Origin: Holtiella tumoricola
GTDB lineage: Bacteria; Bacillota; Clostridia; Lachnospirales; Cellulosilyticaceae
Direction of reading: 5' to 3'
DNA length: 64,000 nt
Assembly: GCF_027857615.1 (NCBI RefSeq)
Contig: NZ_JAQIFT010000033.1
Span: 20,791-84,790, forward strand
Positions 18,001 through 26,183 of this stretch are shown here, in pieces. Under the pieces are notes generated by a model. The model saw nothing but the letters and a program-made list of their open reading frames with translations, was not told where the DNA came from and did not search any database. The number at the start of each line of letters is the position of its first letter. Position 1 is the stretch's first letter. The position numbers and the translations under genes were made by a program.

Positions 18001-18316
18001 CGGCTTTTCTCATCTCCTTTGCTATGCGTGTTTGCTCCATAAAAAGTCCCGAGCGTTCTCCCTCCAGTCCTGCTCGTTTGCCTGCAACAGATAAGTCCTG
18101 GCAAGGTGAGCCACCGCAGATGATATCCACAGGAGGAAGTGTTGCTCCATTTAGTTTTGTGATATCCCCGACATGAATCATATCGGGAAATCGCACTTTC
18201 GTCACTTCAATGGGAAAGGTTTCAATTTCACTTGCCCACACGGGGACAATTCCATTATGAATGGCTGCTAGCGGAAAGCCACCGATCCCATCGAAGAGGC
18301 TCCCCATAGTTATCAT
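17630..18316 (-). CDS. N-terminal part of a cytosine-5 DNA methyltransferase
   Basis: A 228-residue protein with motif I (FDGIGGFPLAA), the catalytic PCQ of motif IV (GGSPCQDLSVAG), ENV of motif VI (WENVPGAF) and QRRRRIF of motif VIII. It stops before the target-recognition region and motifs IX-X, which continue in the other frame at 16234-18000. Several stops follow in its own frame. Either a frameshift broke the gene or the enzyme works as two overlapping subunits, as in M.AquI. The ATG overlaps the stop of the DUF4406 gene (TAATGA). It would protect ICE DNA from restriction by host or recipient. Confidence 0.85.
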   Translation of the reverse strand: MITMGSLFDGIGGFPLAAIHNGIVPVWASEIETFPIEVTKVRFPDMIHVGDITKLNGATLPPVDIICGGSPCQDLSVAGKRAGLEGERSGLFMEQTRIAKEMRKADEQRGMPAHLIRPRYLVWENVPGAFSSAEGEDFRAVIEEIIRIKYSICDVPRPDTGKWQSAGIAILGNEFSLAWRVLDAQYWGVAQRRRRIFLVADFAGGTAPEILFKQDSLFGDSTESQSEG

Positions 18317-19152
18317 TACTGGTACCCCATTGTTCCGATGCCGGATAGGGTATGCTCACTGCATGGATATGCCTCATCTATAACGATACGGCCTTGTGCC
18401 TCGATTTCGGCATTCTTGCCCTCTGACTGTAGCCAGTCAAGATATCCCGGTTCTGCATTCTTTCGAATCGTGTCAGGTAACCATGCCACAGGCAGTGAGA
18501 ACGGTTTCTTAAAATATGCCGTTTCCTGCTCAATGGTATACAGCAATGTTTCATGCACCATCGGAAGCCACTGACTCCACTGTTCCGGCGATTCATCAAA
18601 GGAAAAACTTGCTACTAGGACATCTTCATAGCAATCCCAACTTTCACTCCTATCGGTGTTCCACATATAATCAGCCGTTGTGATTGAAGCCGATTCATCG
18701 TTGCAGTTAACCCATAGGATTCTGTCTAAATCCGGTAGATAAAACTGTATAGTGCCAACCATACAGTTGCCGCCTGTGTTTCCATAGTCCTTACTCTTTA
18801 CTTCAAAATTTTTAGGATTAAAAGCGGGAATTACATTTTGAACAACATCCAGTTCTTGATACACAATGGGCATTTTAAATTCCTTGGCTCTCTCGATTTC
18901 CATTGACATACCTTGAGAGATACGCTTGCCAAATACCCACAGCTCATCACAGGCCTTTAGTATAGCAAGTCCCATATCTAAACCAAGCTGTCGTTCCTTT
19001 GGATTATGCTCATCTAAAATATTTGGATAGAGCAAATGTGGACAAAAAAATGCGTGTCCCTGTTCCATAACATGGTGACACGCAGTCTTTGCAAATTCAG
19101 TATTCTTTTGGATATCCCCGGCATAAGGGGATGCTACATATATGATTTTCAT
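18316..19152 (-). CDS. DUF4406 (nucleoside deoxyribosyltransferase-like) protein with extra C-terminal domain
   Basis: A 278-residue protein. Residues 1-105 match DUF4406: MKIIYVASPYAGD, CPHLLYPNILDE, LKACDELWVFG and SQGMSMEIERA, the fold of nucleoside 2-deoxyribosyltransferases. The remaining about 170 residues (with QFYLPDLDRILWVNCNDE and FDESPEQWSQWLP) are a separate domain with no function I recognise. The gene overlaps the methyltransferase start. A role in nucleotide or modified-base metabolism linked to the methyltransferase is possible but not shown. Confidence 0.75.
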   Translation of the reverse strand: MKIIYVASPYAGDIQKNTEFAKTACHHVMEQGHAFFCPHLLYPNILDEHNPKERQLGLDMGLAILKACDELWVFGKRISQGMSMEIERAKEFKMPIVYQELDVVQNVIPAFNPKNFEVKSKDYGNTGGNCMVGTIQFYLPDLDRILWVNCNDESASITTADYMWNTDRSESWDCYEDVLVASFSFDESPEQWSQWLPMVHETLLYTIEQETAYFKKPFSLPVAWLPDTIRKNAEPGYLDWLQSEGKNAEIEAQGRIVIDEAYPCSEHTLSGIGTMGYQ

Positions 19153-19172
19153 AGGCTAATTCCTTTCCATAT

Positions 19173-20078
19173 TTACTTTGGTGCTACTGCCTGCACCACG
19201 GTTCTTGTTGTATTTACAGCTGCTTGTGCCGTGTAGACAGCACTCATCATGTTGGCTCTGGTGCTGGTGTCCAGTCCAAAGGCTCCGGCAATTCTCGGTA
19301 CTTCTCCTGCTGCAAGCATAAGTCCAAGCCCCAATAAGCAATGGTCTTTGAGTACCATCAGTCCTGCAGTTAAAATCGTGGCCTGCAAAAAGGTAGTAAG
19401 ACAAAGTCCTACAATTTGCTTGCACCACTGAATGAAACCGTCATAGTATCCTCGTGGGACAGAGAACATATATAGGCTGCCAACAGCAATTTGTATCAGT
19501 AGAATACCACCACGCTTGAGGTTGGCAAAAAACACTTTAATGACTGCGTATCCCATCATAATGATGATAAACAGCAAAAGGATAGGGCTTGTGATAGCAC
19601 TTAGTCCACCGAAGATACCTGAACCCATGGCATTTTCAATACCATCTGTAACAGACAGTCCCGAGATAATGTCTTTTGCCACTTCTCCAAAACTGGTACC
19701 GTATCCTGTGATGCCTGCGGTTAAGCTCCTTTGCAGATTGACGGATAATTCAAACAGCCGAATAGGAACAATGGTAAAAAGAGATACTGCCATAAACCCT
19801 TTTAGGGCATTCAGCATGGATTCTTTAACACTGCCCTTGCCACTTTGGTATTCAATTCCTGTTTCAAAACAGGAAACCACCAGACCAATGACATAGAGCG
19901 ACCATGCAAGGTAGGAGAAAAACAGTACAATGCTTTGCACCCATGTCATCTCAAACAGCTCCACACCCATATTTCCCATTTGAGCAAAGAATGCACCCAA
20001 AAAGCCAACTACTTGGCCATATAGCCAATCGATGAGCTGATCCATGACATCGCCAAGAATAAAATCCCATATAAACAA
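19173..20078 (-). CDS. VirB6/TrbL-like channel membrane protein
   Basis: A 301-residue polytopic membrane protein with about six membrane segments (for example VLFFSYLAWSLYVIGLVVSC and PILLLFIIIMMGYAVIKVFF). It matches the VirB6/TrbL-type channel protein of Tn1549-like ICEs. The start is TTG 20078 after GGGGGTGAT, preferred to the ATG at 20123 because of the strong ribosome site. A terminator lies upstream. The C-terminal soluble part includes LDTSTRANMMSAVYTAQAAVNTT. Confidence 0.85.
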   Translation of the reverse strand: MFIWDFILGDVMDQLIDWLYGQVVGFLGAFFAQMGNMGVELFEMTWVQSIVLFFSYLAWSLYVIGLVVSCFETGIEYQSGKGSVKESMLNALKGFMAVSLFTIVPIRLFELSVNLQRSLTAGITGYGTSFGEVAKDIISGLSVTDGIENAMGSGIFGGLSAITSPILLLFIIIMMGYAVIKVFFANLKRGGILLIQIAVGSLYMFSVPRGYYDGFIQWCKQIVGLCLTTFLQATILTAGLMVLKDHCLLGLGLMLAAGEVPRIAGAFGLDTSTRANMMSAVYTAQAAVNTTRTVVQAVAPK

Positions 20079-20145
20079 TTGATAATCACCCCCTGTGAAA
20101 AGATTAAGGCGTACCGTTTTCACGATACACCTTTTGGATTGGCAT

Positions 20146-20192
20146 AAAAAATGACGAGTTGTTAAACCTATTTTAGGTCTAACAGCTCGTCA
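20146..20192 (-). terminator. Intrinsic terminator overlapping the end of the DUF6809-like gene
   Basis: Minus-strand stem ATGACGAGCTGTTA... with ...TAACAACTCGTCAT followed by a T-run. The T-run continues into ATGCC, as at three other hairpins in this ICE (54750, 59705, 60475). Confidence 0.85.
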
Positions 20193-20467
20193 TCTGTTTC
20201 AAAGATTTCCAGTATCATTTTTGCACCCAATCGGAAGCCAAGGGTAAAATGTTCTTCGCCATTTGCTTTACTGATGCTACCCCAAGTAGATATAATCTCA
20301 TCAAGGAGCTTCTTTTCCTCATCAGACAGCTTTTTCTCAAGAGTATCTGCTAATTCAGCCATCTTGATTTGCAACTCTTGATATTTACTGCCATTTTCAA
20401 TGGGTCTTGATTGCGGTGTTATATTACCATTGTACAGCTCACTAAGTACTTTTTTCTTTTTCTACAT
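20168..20467 (-). pseudogene. DUF6809-like protein with a stop at codon 2
   Basis: The frame encodes a helical protein of about 98 codons (VLSELYNGNITPQ, then DEEKKLLDEIISTW and FTLGFRLGAKMILEIF), resembling the DUF6809 group. The expected start, ATG at 20467 with GAGAGGTG six bases upstream, is followed at once by TAG. Beyond that stop the frame is open to the end. The nearest usable start is TTG 20374 or ATG 20362, which would lose about a third. Either the gene was inactivated by one mutation, or ATG-TAG is a regulatory start-stop site. Otherwise the sequence is intact. Confidence 0.6.
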
Positions 20468-20557
20468 TTTTTTCACCTCTCTTTCAAGCACAACACATTA
20501 CCACAAGATACAGAATTTATCTATACCAAATATCAACGAAAACTACTGTATGTTGTT

Positions 20558-20986
20558 TTACATCGACATTGTGGGGTAATCTGATTCTTTTAGTTCCATA
20601 CTCTGCTCCATAAACAGTTCAGCATAATCGCTAATCTGCTCGGAAAGCAGTTCCATATCTCTTGGGGTAGGCTTGTACACATACCACTCTGCAGCATTAC
20701 CGTCCTTCCAAATATATGGGGTGATACCATCTTTGAAGTTTGGGTTGCTCACTTGCTTTTTACCCCAAATATCTTCAAACTTGATTGTAATCCTGTCGAG
20801 CACTCCGTTATTCTTGTCGATGGCACTAATACTGAGTGCTTCGTAATGGTCGGCATAGCCAAGTGTGGTAAAGAAAAGCTTCAAGCGATTGTTCTCTCCA
20901 AGAGGGATATACATGGCATTGCCGATACACTTTCTATGGTCAAAGCTCTCCGTGCATTTCATTAGTTCATTTATAAAAAAACTCAT
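20558..20986 (-). CDS. DUF4313 protein with Met-rich C-terminal tail
   Basis: A 142-residue protein, MSFFINELMKC..., starting at ATG 20986 after GGAGGTAG. The body (LFFTTLGYADHYEALSISAID, then ITPYIWKDGNAAEWYVYKPT) matches DUF4313, common in Clostridial conjugative elements. It ends in YPTMSM, one of the recurrent tails described under findings. The upstream frame to 21037 lies within a terminator and is not likely to be translated. Function unknown. Confidence 0.75.
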   Translation of the reverse strand: MSFFINELMKCTESFDHRKCIGNAMYIPLGENNRLKLFFTTLGYADHYEALSISAIDKNNGVLDRITIKFEDIWGKKQVSNPNFKDGITPYIWKDGNAAEWYVYKPTPRDMELLSEQISDYAELFMEQSMELKESDYPTMSM

Positions 20987-21001
20987 AGTTTCTACCTCCA
21001 T

Positions 21002-21040
21002 AAAAATGGAGAGGGTGACACGCTTCACTCTCTCCATTAC
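21002..21040 (-). terminator. Intrinsic terminator after the RHH-like gene
   Basis: Minus-strand stem AATGGAGAGAGTGA-loop-TCACCCTCTCCATTTTTA between the RHH-like gene and DUF4313. Confidence 0.85.
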
Positions 21041-21043
21041 CTA

Positions 21044-21355
21044 CTATTCATTAATTTGTTCTTGTGCTTCAATTACATCCAGTGCCTTGGTAATAAGGTC
21101 TGTAATAAATGCCTTTTGTGTAAGCTGGGGTGTACTGTCCACATGCTTTTTAATTCTTGCGAAGAGTTCCTCGCTGATTTGCAGTGCCAGTGTTCTTGTC
21201 TGTGCCATCGGTTTCATCTCCTTTATTTCATAGTATTCGGTTATCAGCTGCTCTACATATTGACTTAGGGTAAGTGTGCTTTTCTCTTTTTCTGCACATA
21301 TTTTTTGGTGCAAGGCAAGTGGAATCTGAGCGCATAGATTTTTGGTTTCTGCCAT
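21044..21355 (-). CDS. Tandem RHH-like DNA-binding protein
   Basis: A 103-residue protein with two similar halves, each a short strand followed by two helices. One starts MAETKNLCAQIPLALHQKI and the other MAQTRTLALQISEELFARI, both ending in a helix after SQYVEQLI or KAFITDLI. This looks like two ribbon-helix-helix units in one chain. It starts at ATG 21355 after GGGAGGAAA. It is the last leftward ICE gene before the cargo region and may regulate or bind ICE DNA. The RHH assignment rests on pattern only. Confidence 0.65.
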   Translation of the reverse strand: MAETKNLCAQIPLALHQKICAEKEKSTLTLSQYVEQLITEYYEIKEMKPMAQTRTLALQISEELFARIKKHVDSTPQLTQKAFITDLITKALDVIEAQEQINE

Positions 21356-21646
21356 ATTCTTTTCCTCCCATTCTTTATTTTTTGCAAGCAAAGCATACCC
21401 TAAAGTACAAGGAATAGCTATACCAAATACCAACAAGAAATGAAGTTAATTTGCAGTAATGACAACTTGGACTTCATCCTCAAAATCGTTTAGCCAATGC
21501 TTGTATAAAGTCGGTGACATTGACTTGGTTTTTATGTTAAACTTACAAAAGTATAAATTATATCTTTCATCTACTTAACAGAGCATACACAGTCAAGCGA
21601 AGTTTTGCGTAACTATGGTATCCTATGGTCAAAGGAGGTGCTTATT

Positions 21647-22549
21647 ATGCACGCATGGGAACAAATACAAGAAACCATAGAATTTATTGAAGATCATTTA
21701 AACGAAGATATCAACATTGACAACCTAGCAAAAACAGCGATGTTGTCACCATTTTATTACCAGAGACTCTTTAGCCGCTTGGTGAAAAAACCTGTGGCAG
21801 AGTATATCAAACTGCGCCGTATGGCAAAGGCAACCGAGGCACTATTGCAAGAGAATCAGCGTATTTTAGATATAGCCTTAGAGCTTGGTTTTTCCTCTCA
21901 CGAACACTTTACCCGCACCTTTAAGGATACCTTTGGAATGACCCCCGCTGAATACCGAAGCAATCCCCAACCCCTTAACCGTATGACAAAACCAGAGCTT
22001 TTGTTACATTACACCTTGATAGATGAGGGTGTGCCTCTTATTACTAATGGCATTGTACTTGAGGTGAACAGGCGACAACTCACACAACCCATCCATTTTA
22101 TTGGCCTTGAGAAAAAGATGCCAGTTCAGTTTGTTGAAGGTCTTGGTACAGAATCCGGCATCGATCCTTTAGACACACTTTGGAGAAATTTCCACACCAA
22201 AAAGGCATCTGAGCTTTTGCTCGGGGATGATGACCAAGAGATTGGCGTTTCATATCCTTCAACAGATGCTGGACATTTTATCTATTTTGCGGGAGCAGAG
22301 GTAAATGAGTTGGGAACTCAGGACGGTTATGCGAGCTGGGTACTACCGCTGGGTGATTATGTTGTCTGCACCTTCGAGGCAGAGAATTTCGAAGCTCTTG
22401 TGATGGATGCTCTATATAAAGCACAGCAATATCTCTTTGGAACGTGGCTCCCAAGTCATAAGCTGCAAACAGAGCCATTCTGTGCAGAGCGTTATGCCAG
22501 TCATACACCTCAGACCACCAGCATGGAAATTTGGTTAAAGATATTGTAA
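21647..22549 (+). CDS. AraC-family regulator with effector-binding domain
   Basis: A 300-residue transcription factor. Residues 1-105 hold the AraC double helix-turn-helix (INIDNLAKTAMLSPFYYQRLF and ILDIALELGFSSHEHFTRTF, FGMTPAEYR). The rest resembles a GyrI-like/effector-binding domain (FIGLEKKMP, HFIYFAGAEV, GDYVVCTFEAENFEALV), which binds small cationic or drug-like molecules. ATG 21647 follows AAAGGAGGTG. It is a solitary cargo gene closed by a perfect terminator. Targets are not visible. Confidence 0.9.
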   Translation: MHAWEQIQETIEFIEDHLNEDINIDNLAKTAMLSPFYYQRLFSRLVKKPVAEYIKLRRMAKATEALLQENQRILDIALELGFSSHEHFTRTFKDTFGMTPAEYRSNPQPLNRMTKPELLLHYTLIDEGVPLITNGIVLEVNRRQLTQPIHFIGLEKKMPVQFVEGLGTESGIDPLDTLWRNFHTKKASELLLGDDDQEIGVSYPSTDAGHFIYFAGAEVNELGTQDGYASWVLPLGDYVVCTFEAENFEALVMDALYKAQQYLFGTWLPSHKLQTEPFCAERYASHTPQTTSMEIWLKIL

Positions 22550-22586
22550 AAAATGTTGGGTGATATGTTTCATCACCCAACATTTT
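22549..22586 (+). terminator. Intrinsic terminator after the AraC gene
   Basis: AATGTTGGGTGA-loop-TCACCCAACATTTTTT, a perfect 12-bp stem with T-run, starting at the stop codon. Confidence 0.92.
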
Positions 22587-22710
22587 TTGTGTTCTACACC
22601 CCAACTTGAATAAAGATAGTCCCTCTATTTTTTAAGGTATGTAGTATAAAAACACATTGCTATAATTAAATTAAGGGTATAGCAAAAATCTAATTTTAAA
22701 AGAGATTCTT

Positions 22711-22848
22711 ATGGATAAAAATTTTACAATAAAGCAAATTGGCATAATCTGTACTGATGATAATGGGTTTCGCATCGAACTTTCATCCGAATTCTGGAAG
22801 GCGATCCAGTCATTTATGCAAAATTCATCGAAAGTGTATATGTTATAA
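22711..22848 (+). pseudogene. N-terminal fragment of a TrmO-like methyltransferase
   Basis: A 45-codon ORF whose first about 35 residues (FTIKQIGIICTDDNGFRIEL) match the start of TrmO-type/SAM-dependent proteins of the UPF0066 group. It then ends in unrelated sequence. A few bases after it begins, on the other strand, a fragment of a response regulator. The two broken gene ends meet near 22850, showing a deletion or recombination junction. No function is expected. Confidence 0.5.
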
Positions 22849-22852
22849 ATAT

Positions 22853-22972
22853 TTATGACGATTGAAGCGCATCACCTGTCTCAAAAATCTTCACATCATC
22901 ATCCTTCAAAAAGTCTTTGAGCAGTTCCCGGATATTCTGTTCATCATCTGCCATATATATGATTTTGCCCAT
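22853..22972 (-). pseudogene. N-terminal fragment of a second response regulator
   Basis: Thirty-nine codons beginning MGKIIYMADDEQNIRELL, the receiver-domain start with its acidic pocket (DDE). The sequence diverges and stops at 22853, before the phosphoacceptor aspartate. It overlaps the end of the histidine kinase gene in another frame. It is probably the leftover of a different two-component system displaced by recombination. Confidence 0.65.
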
Positions 22973-24161
22973 GTTGCGTTTCTCCTGACATGCAACGGGC
23001 ACAGATATCTTTACAATGGAGACCCAACAGAAAGCTCAGCTCAATTTGTGTTCCCTGTGATGAGCTTTGAAGGATATAAACATCGCCACCATGCTGCCGG
23101 GCGATTTCTCGTACAAGCGCCAAGCCAAGGCCCGCACCTCCCATAGCGCGGCTTCTTGACTTATCTACTCTGAAAAACGGTTCGAATATCTGCTCCCAGT
23201 CATTTTTATCAATTCCTGCCCCCGTATCAGAGACAATTACCCTCGCATATTCATCATTCTCTTTAATTTCAACCAAGACCTCGCCACCTTGATGGTTATA
23301 TTTAATTGCGTTTTCGATCAGATTATAGATTGCTCTGTATATCAGCGTATCACTGCCCGTAATCTGAGCGTCGCCCGGCTTCTGCGTAATTCTCACGCCC
23401 TTTTTATCTCCGACAGCCACTAAATCGCAGATAACTTCTTCGGTCAGCTCTGCAAGTGAGATATGATCGCTTCTTTTTGCTGACTGAAGCTCGGTCATTT
23501 CCAAAAGGATGTCTATTACATGGGATAAGCGGTCAGTCTGCGTCCTAACCATACTTATTACCTCTTGATAGTCATCATTTACGGGGTTCTTGTTTTTTTC
23601 AAACACCTCAACTTTGGTCTGCATAACCGCAAGCGGGGTGCGCAGTTCGTGCGCAGCATTAGCAGAAAACTGCCTCTGTGCAGAGAAGGCATCGTTGAGC
23701 CTTTTAAGCATTCCGTTAAAGGCATCGGTAAGACGTATAATTTCGATAGAACCGCTCTTTAAATCAATGGGCTGTTGCATATTTTTCGCCTGAATATCCT
23801 CGATCTGTCTGCCAAGCTTCTGCAACGGGCATAGCGCGTATCCTACGATAAAGTATATCAGGGCGCTACTTATCAGGGTAATAATTGACGTTATGAGTAG
23901 ACTCTTCCCCAAAAATTCTACCTGTGTGTTCTTAACCTTATCAGAAAGGTTGGCCGTCGTATCAAGATATAATTCAATATCTCCTGAGGAGTCCTCCGAA
24001 AATAGTTCCTTTGGGAATATTGTTATTACCGAATCCTCGATTTCATCCATATACAGTATGGTGGATTTACTTATGAAGTAGCTAAGGGAAAGACAGGACA
24101 CAATTATCAGAAGTGCAGTCATTAATGTTAGCTTCCACTGAAGCGAGAGCCTTTCCTTCAT
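22944..24161 (-). CDS. Sensor histidine kinase
   Basis: About 405 residues. Two membrane segments (about 12-30 and 88-108) flank a short extracellular sensor domain. A HAMP-like linker follows, then the H-box SANAAHELRTPLAV (phosphorylated His about residue 176) and the ATPase motifs NLIENAIKYN, DTGAGID and GGAGLGLALV. The last about 25 residues (after IELSFLL) look like read-through into the neighbouring response-regulator fragment, so the natural C-terminus was probably altered. The start overlaps the stop of its partner regulator by four bases. It faces away from the redox operon at 25.1 kb, which it may control. Confidence 0.93.
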   Translation of the reverse strand: MKERLSLQWKLTLMTALLIIVSCLSLSYFISKSTILYMDEIEDSVITIFPKELFSEDSSGDIELYLDTTANLSDKVKNTQVEFLGKSLLITSIITLISSALIYFIVGYALCPLQKLGRQIEDIQAKNMQQPIDLKSGSIEIIRLTDAFNGMLKRLNDAFSAQRQFSANAAHELRTPLAVMQTKVEVFEKNKNPVNDDYQEVISMVRTQTDRLSHVIDILLEMTELQSAKRSDHISLAELTEEVICDLVAVGDKKGVRITQKPGDAQITGSDTLIYRAIYNLIENAIKYNHQGGEVLVEIKENDEYARVIVSDTGAGIDKNDWEQIFEPFFRVDKSRSRAMGGAGLGLALVREIARQHGGDVYILQSSSQGTQIELSFLLGLHCKDICARCMSGETQHGQNHIYGR

Positions 24162-24835
24162 TCAGACACTCCCCCTATCAGGTATCCCTGTCCGCTGCGA
24201 TTAGTAATCGGATCATATCCCAAGGTCGCCCTCAACTTCTTGCGAAGCGATGAAATATGCACACGAATCGAATTGCTGAAACTGTCGACGCTTCCGTCCC
24301 ATACATGCTGTATAAGCTCTTCTTGGCTTACCGGACGCTCCTGATGAAGCATAAGATACTCCAAAAGCCCGAGCTCTTTTCGCGTAAGTGACAGCTCTAT
24401 CCCCCTTGCAAACATGGTGCGTGCCTTTGTATCAAGTGAAAGTTCTCCGCACTCGAGGATAAGATTATTCTGAACGACACGCCTTCGCGTGAGGCTTCGC
24501 ACGCGAGCCTCGAGCTCTTCAAAATGAAAGGGCTTACAGAGGTAATCGTTCGCTCCTCCATCGAGTCCGTCTATTTTGTCCTGAAGCTGGCCTCTTGCAG
24601 AAAGTATAAGTATGCTAGTTTCTGTGTCCTTCATGCGGATATTTTGAAGTACCTTCATTCCATCCATTCCCGGAAGATTCAAATCCAATATTACAAGATC
24701 ATAACTCTCCGACAGTATCATGTCCCAAGCATCTTCCCCGTCGAAGCAGGTATCCACCTCATACCCATCAAGCCGCAGGCCCTTTGCAATTGTCTCGCAA
24801 AGGGTCTTTTCGTCCTCGACTACCAATATTCTCAT
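24158..24835 (-). CDS. OmpR/PhoB-family response regulator
   Basis: A 225-residue regulator. The receiver domain shows the acidic pair in VVEDE, the phosphoacceptor in LVILDLNLPGMDG (about residue 51), a Ser in LSARGQ and the Lys in CKPFHFEEL. The C-terminal winged helix has VSQEELIQHVWDG and VHISSLRKKL. ATG 24835 matches the family N-terminus MRILVVEDE; the upstream extension is not supported. It is divergent from the CXXC-peptide operon, and likely binds the intergenic region between. Confidence 0.94.
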   Translation of the reverse strand: MRILVVEDEKTLCETIAKGLRLDGYEVDTCFDGEDAWDMILSESYDLVILDLNLPGMDGMKVLQNIRMKDTETSILILSARGQLQDKIDGLDGGANDYLCKPFHFEELEARVRSLTRRRVVQNNLILECGELSLDTKARTMFARGIELSLTRKELGLLEYLMLHQERPVSQEELIQHVWDGSVDSFSNSIRVHISSLRKKLRATLGYDPITNRSGQGYLIGGVSE

Positions 24836-25081
24836 ATTCAATATACACTCCTTTCGTTGTACTCTATTTTTCCTTACCGCCGGAAAAGCACTCGGCAAAT
24901 TGCAGAAAAACTTCTTGTATCTAAAACCAAGTTTTCAAAAATATTATAACATATAGGAAATAAAATTTCTGTTAAATAGATTGTAGAATTGTTTTTTCTC
25001 TTAACAAAAATTTTATACTCGGTCTGCTATACTTCCATTGTCAGCAAAAATCAAATCAAAAAAATAGAGGAGGGATAACAA
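24836..25081. promoter_or_regulatory. Divergent promoter region of the two-component and redox operons
   Basis: A 246-base AT-rich region between divergent operons. TATACT at 25028-25033 is a plausible -10 for the rightward operon, about 50 bases before its start. A good -35 is missing at 17 bases. TTAA-containing repeats (TCTGTTAAAT at 24968-24977 and TCTCTTAACA at 24997-25006) lie upstream, as expected for activation by the response regulator. Binding is inferred. Confidence 0.45.
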
Positions 25082-25246
25082 ATGAAGTTTATTGGCAAAT
25101 ATTCAACTCAGGTAAAATTTGCATCGCAACTGATGATGATTGTTACGGCAACTGCCTTTGTGTGTTTAGGTGCATATCGTGGAGAAGTCGAAACTGTGTT
25201 TACGAAAGCAATTCGTCTATGTTTGGAGTGTGTCGGAATTGGATAA
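25082..25246 (+). CDS. CD1871A-family CXXC-motif small protein
   Basis: A 54-residue protein, MKFIGKYSTQVKFASQ, with a hydrophobic segment at residues 15-32 and a C-terminal CLEC motif (CXXC) followed by VGIG. It matches the CD1871A family named from Clostridioides difficile, found with polyferredoxin and thioredoxin-like genes. It is probably membrane-bound with the CXXC in a redox relay. ATG follows GAGGAGGG. Its stop overlaps the start region of the next gene, so they are coupled. Confidence 0.8.
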   Translation: MKFIGKYSTQVKFASQLMMIVTATAFVCLGAYRGEVETVFTKAIRLCLECVGIG

Positions 25247-26183
25247 GGCTAAAGTGAAGAGAAAAAAGAAAGTTTCATTTAAAATTTTTTTTAAAAAAAG
25301 GAATACCATTCAGATGTTTGCCATGCTTCTGACAAACATCCATCTGCCAAATTTTCTCAAGGGAAGCTTATACAACGGAAAGGTCAAGCAGGTGTGCGTG
25401 CCTGGACTTAACTGCTACTCATGTCCGGCTGCAACGGGAGCATGCCCCATCGGATCTTTTCAGGCCGTGGTGGGTTCCTCCAAATTCAGTTTTTCCTATT
25501 ATATAACTGGCATATTAATTTTTTTCGGCATAATGCTCGGAAGGTTTATTTGTGGCTTCCTTTGCCCATTCGGATGGTTTCAGGATCTGCTTCATAAGAT
25601 TCCAACGAAGAAGTTCAGCACCAAAAAGCTTAAGGCTCTGCGCTACATTAAGTACGGTGTTCTCACTATTGCGGTAGTTGCATTACCAATCCTGATTGCA
25701 AACAGCGCCGGAATCGGCTCACCGTACTTCTGTAAATACATCTGCCCTCAGGGGATATTGGAAGGCGGCATACCGCTTTCGCTTGTCGACAGCAGCATTA
25801 GGGGGACACTAGGGGCTCTCTTTACTTGGAAATTCGGAATACTGGTCGCGATTATAATGCTCAGCGTGCTGTTCTACCGTCCATTCTGCAAATGGCTGTG
25901 CCCACTCGGTGCATTCTACGCACTGTTTAATAAGATTTCTCTTCTTAGCTACAATATTGACAAGCACAAATGCGTTTCCTGTGGAAAGTGTAGCAGAACA
26001 TGCAAAATGGATGTCGACATCACCAAAAACACATCCCACACAGAGTGTATCCGCTGTGGAGAGTGCATAAAGGTGTGCCCAACAAAGGCAATCAGCGTCC
26101 ACTGGGGAATTGAAAATCCCCTGGAAATAAAGAAAGATAAAATAATAAATCAGATTGGAGAGATAAAAAATGAAAGTAATTAA
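25239..26183 (+). CDS. Membrane polyferredoxin (4Fe-4S binding protein, NapH/YccM-like)
   Basis: About 314 residues with some five membrane segments. Two CxxxCP clusters follow membrane segments (FLCPFGWFQ and WLCPLGAFY). Two C-terminal 4Fe-4S sites read CVSCGKCSRTCKMD and CIRCGECIKVCPTK. Further cysteines near the N-terminus (CYSCPAATGACPIG) complete the NapH/NosR-type pattern. Such proteins move electrons across the membrane. The start is uncertain: TTG 25239, overlapping the CXXC peptide stop, fits better than the distant ATG 25170. It overlaps the TlpA gene by 14 bases. Confidence 0.88.
   Translation: MDKAKVKRKKKVSFKIFFKKRNTIQMFAMLLTNIHLPNFLKGSLYNGKVKQVCVPGLNCYSCPAATGACPIGSFQAVVGSSKFSFSYYITGILIFFGIMLGRFICGFLCPFGWFQDLLHKIPTKKFSTKKLKALRYIKYGVLTIAVVALPILIANSAGIGSPYFCKYICPQGILEGGIPLSLVDSSIRGTLGALFTWKFGILVAIIMLSVLFYRPFCKWLCPLGAFYALFNKISLLSYNIDKHKCVSCGKCSRTCKMDVDITKNTSHTECIRCGECIKVCPTKAISVHWGIENPLEIKKDKIINQIGEIKNESN

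Noticed and set aside
25082..25246. CXXC peptide as a selenoprotein
   Set aside because: Both positions of the motif are TGT codons; there is no in-frame TGA before the natural TAA stop.
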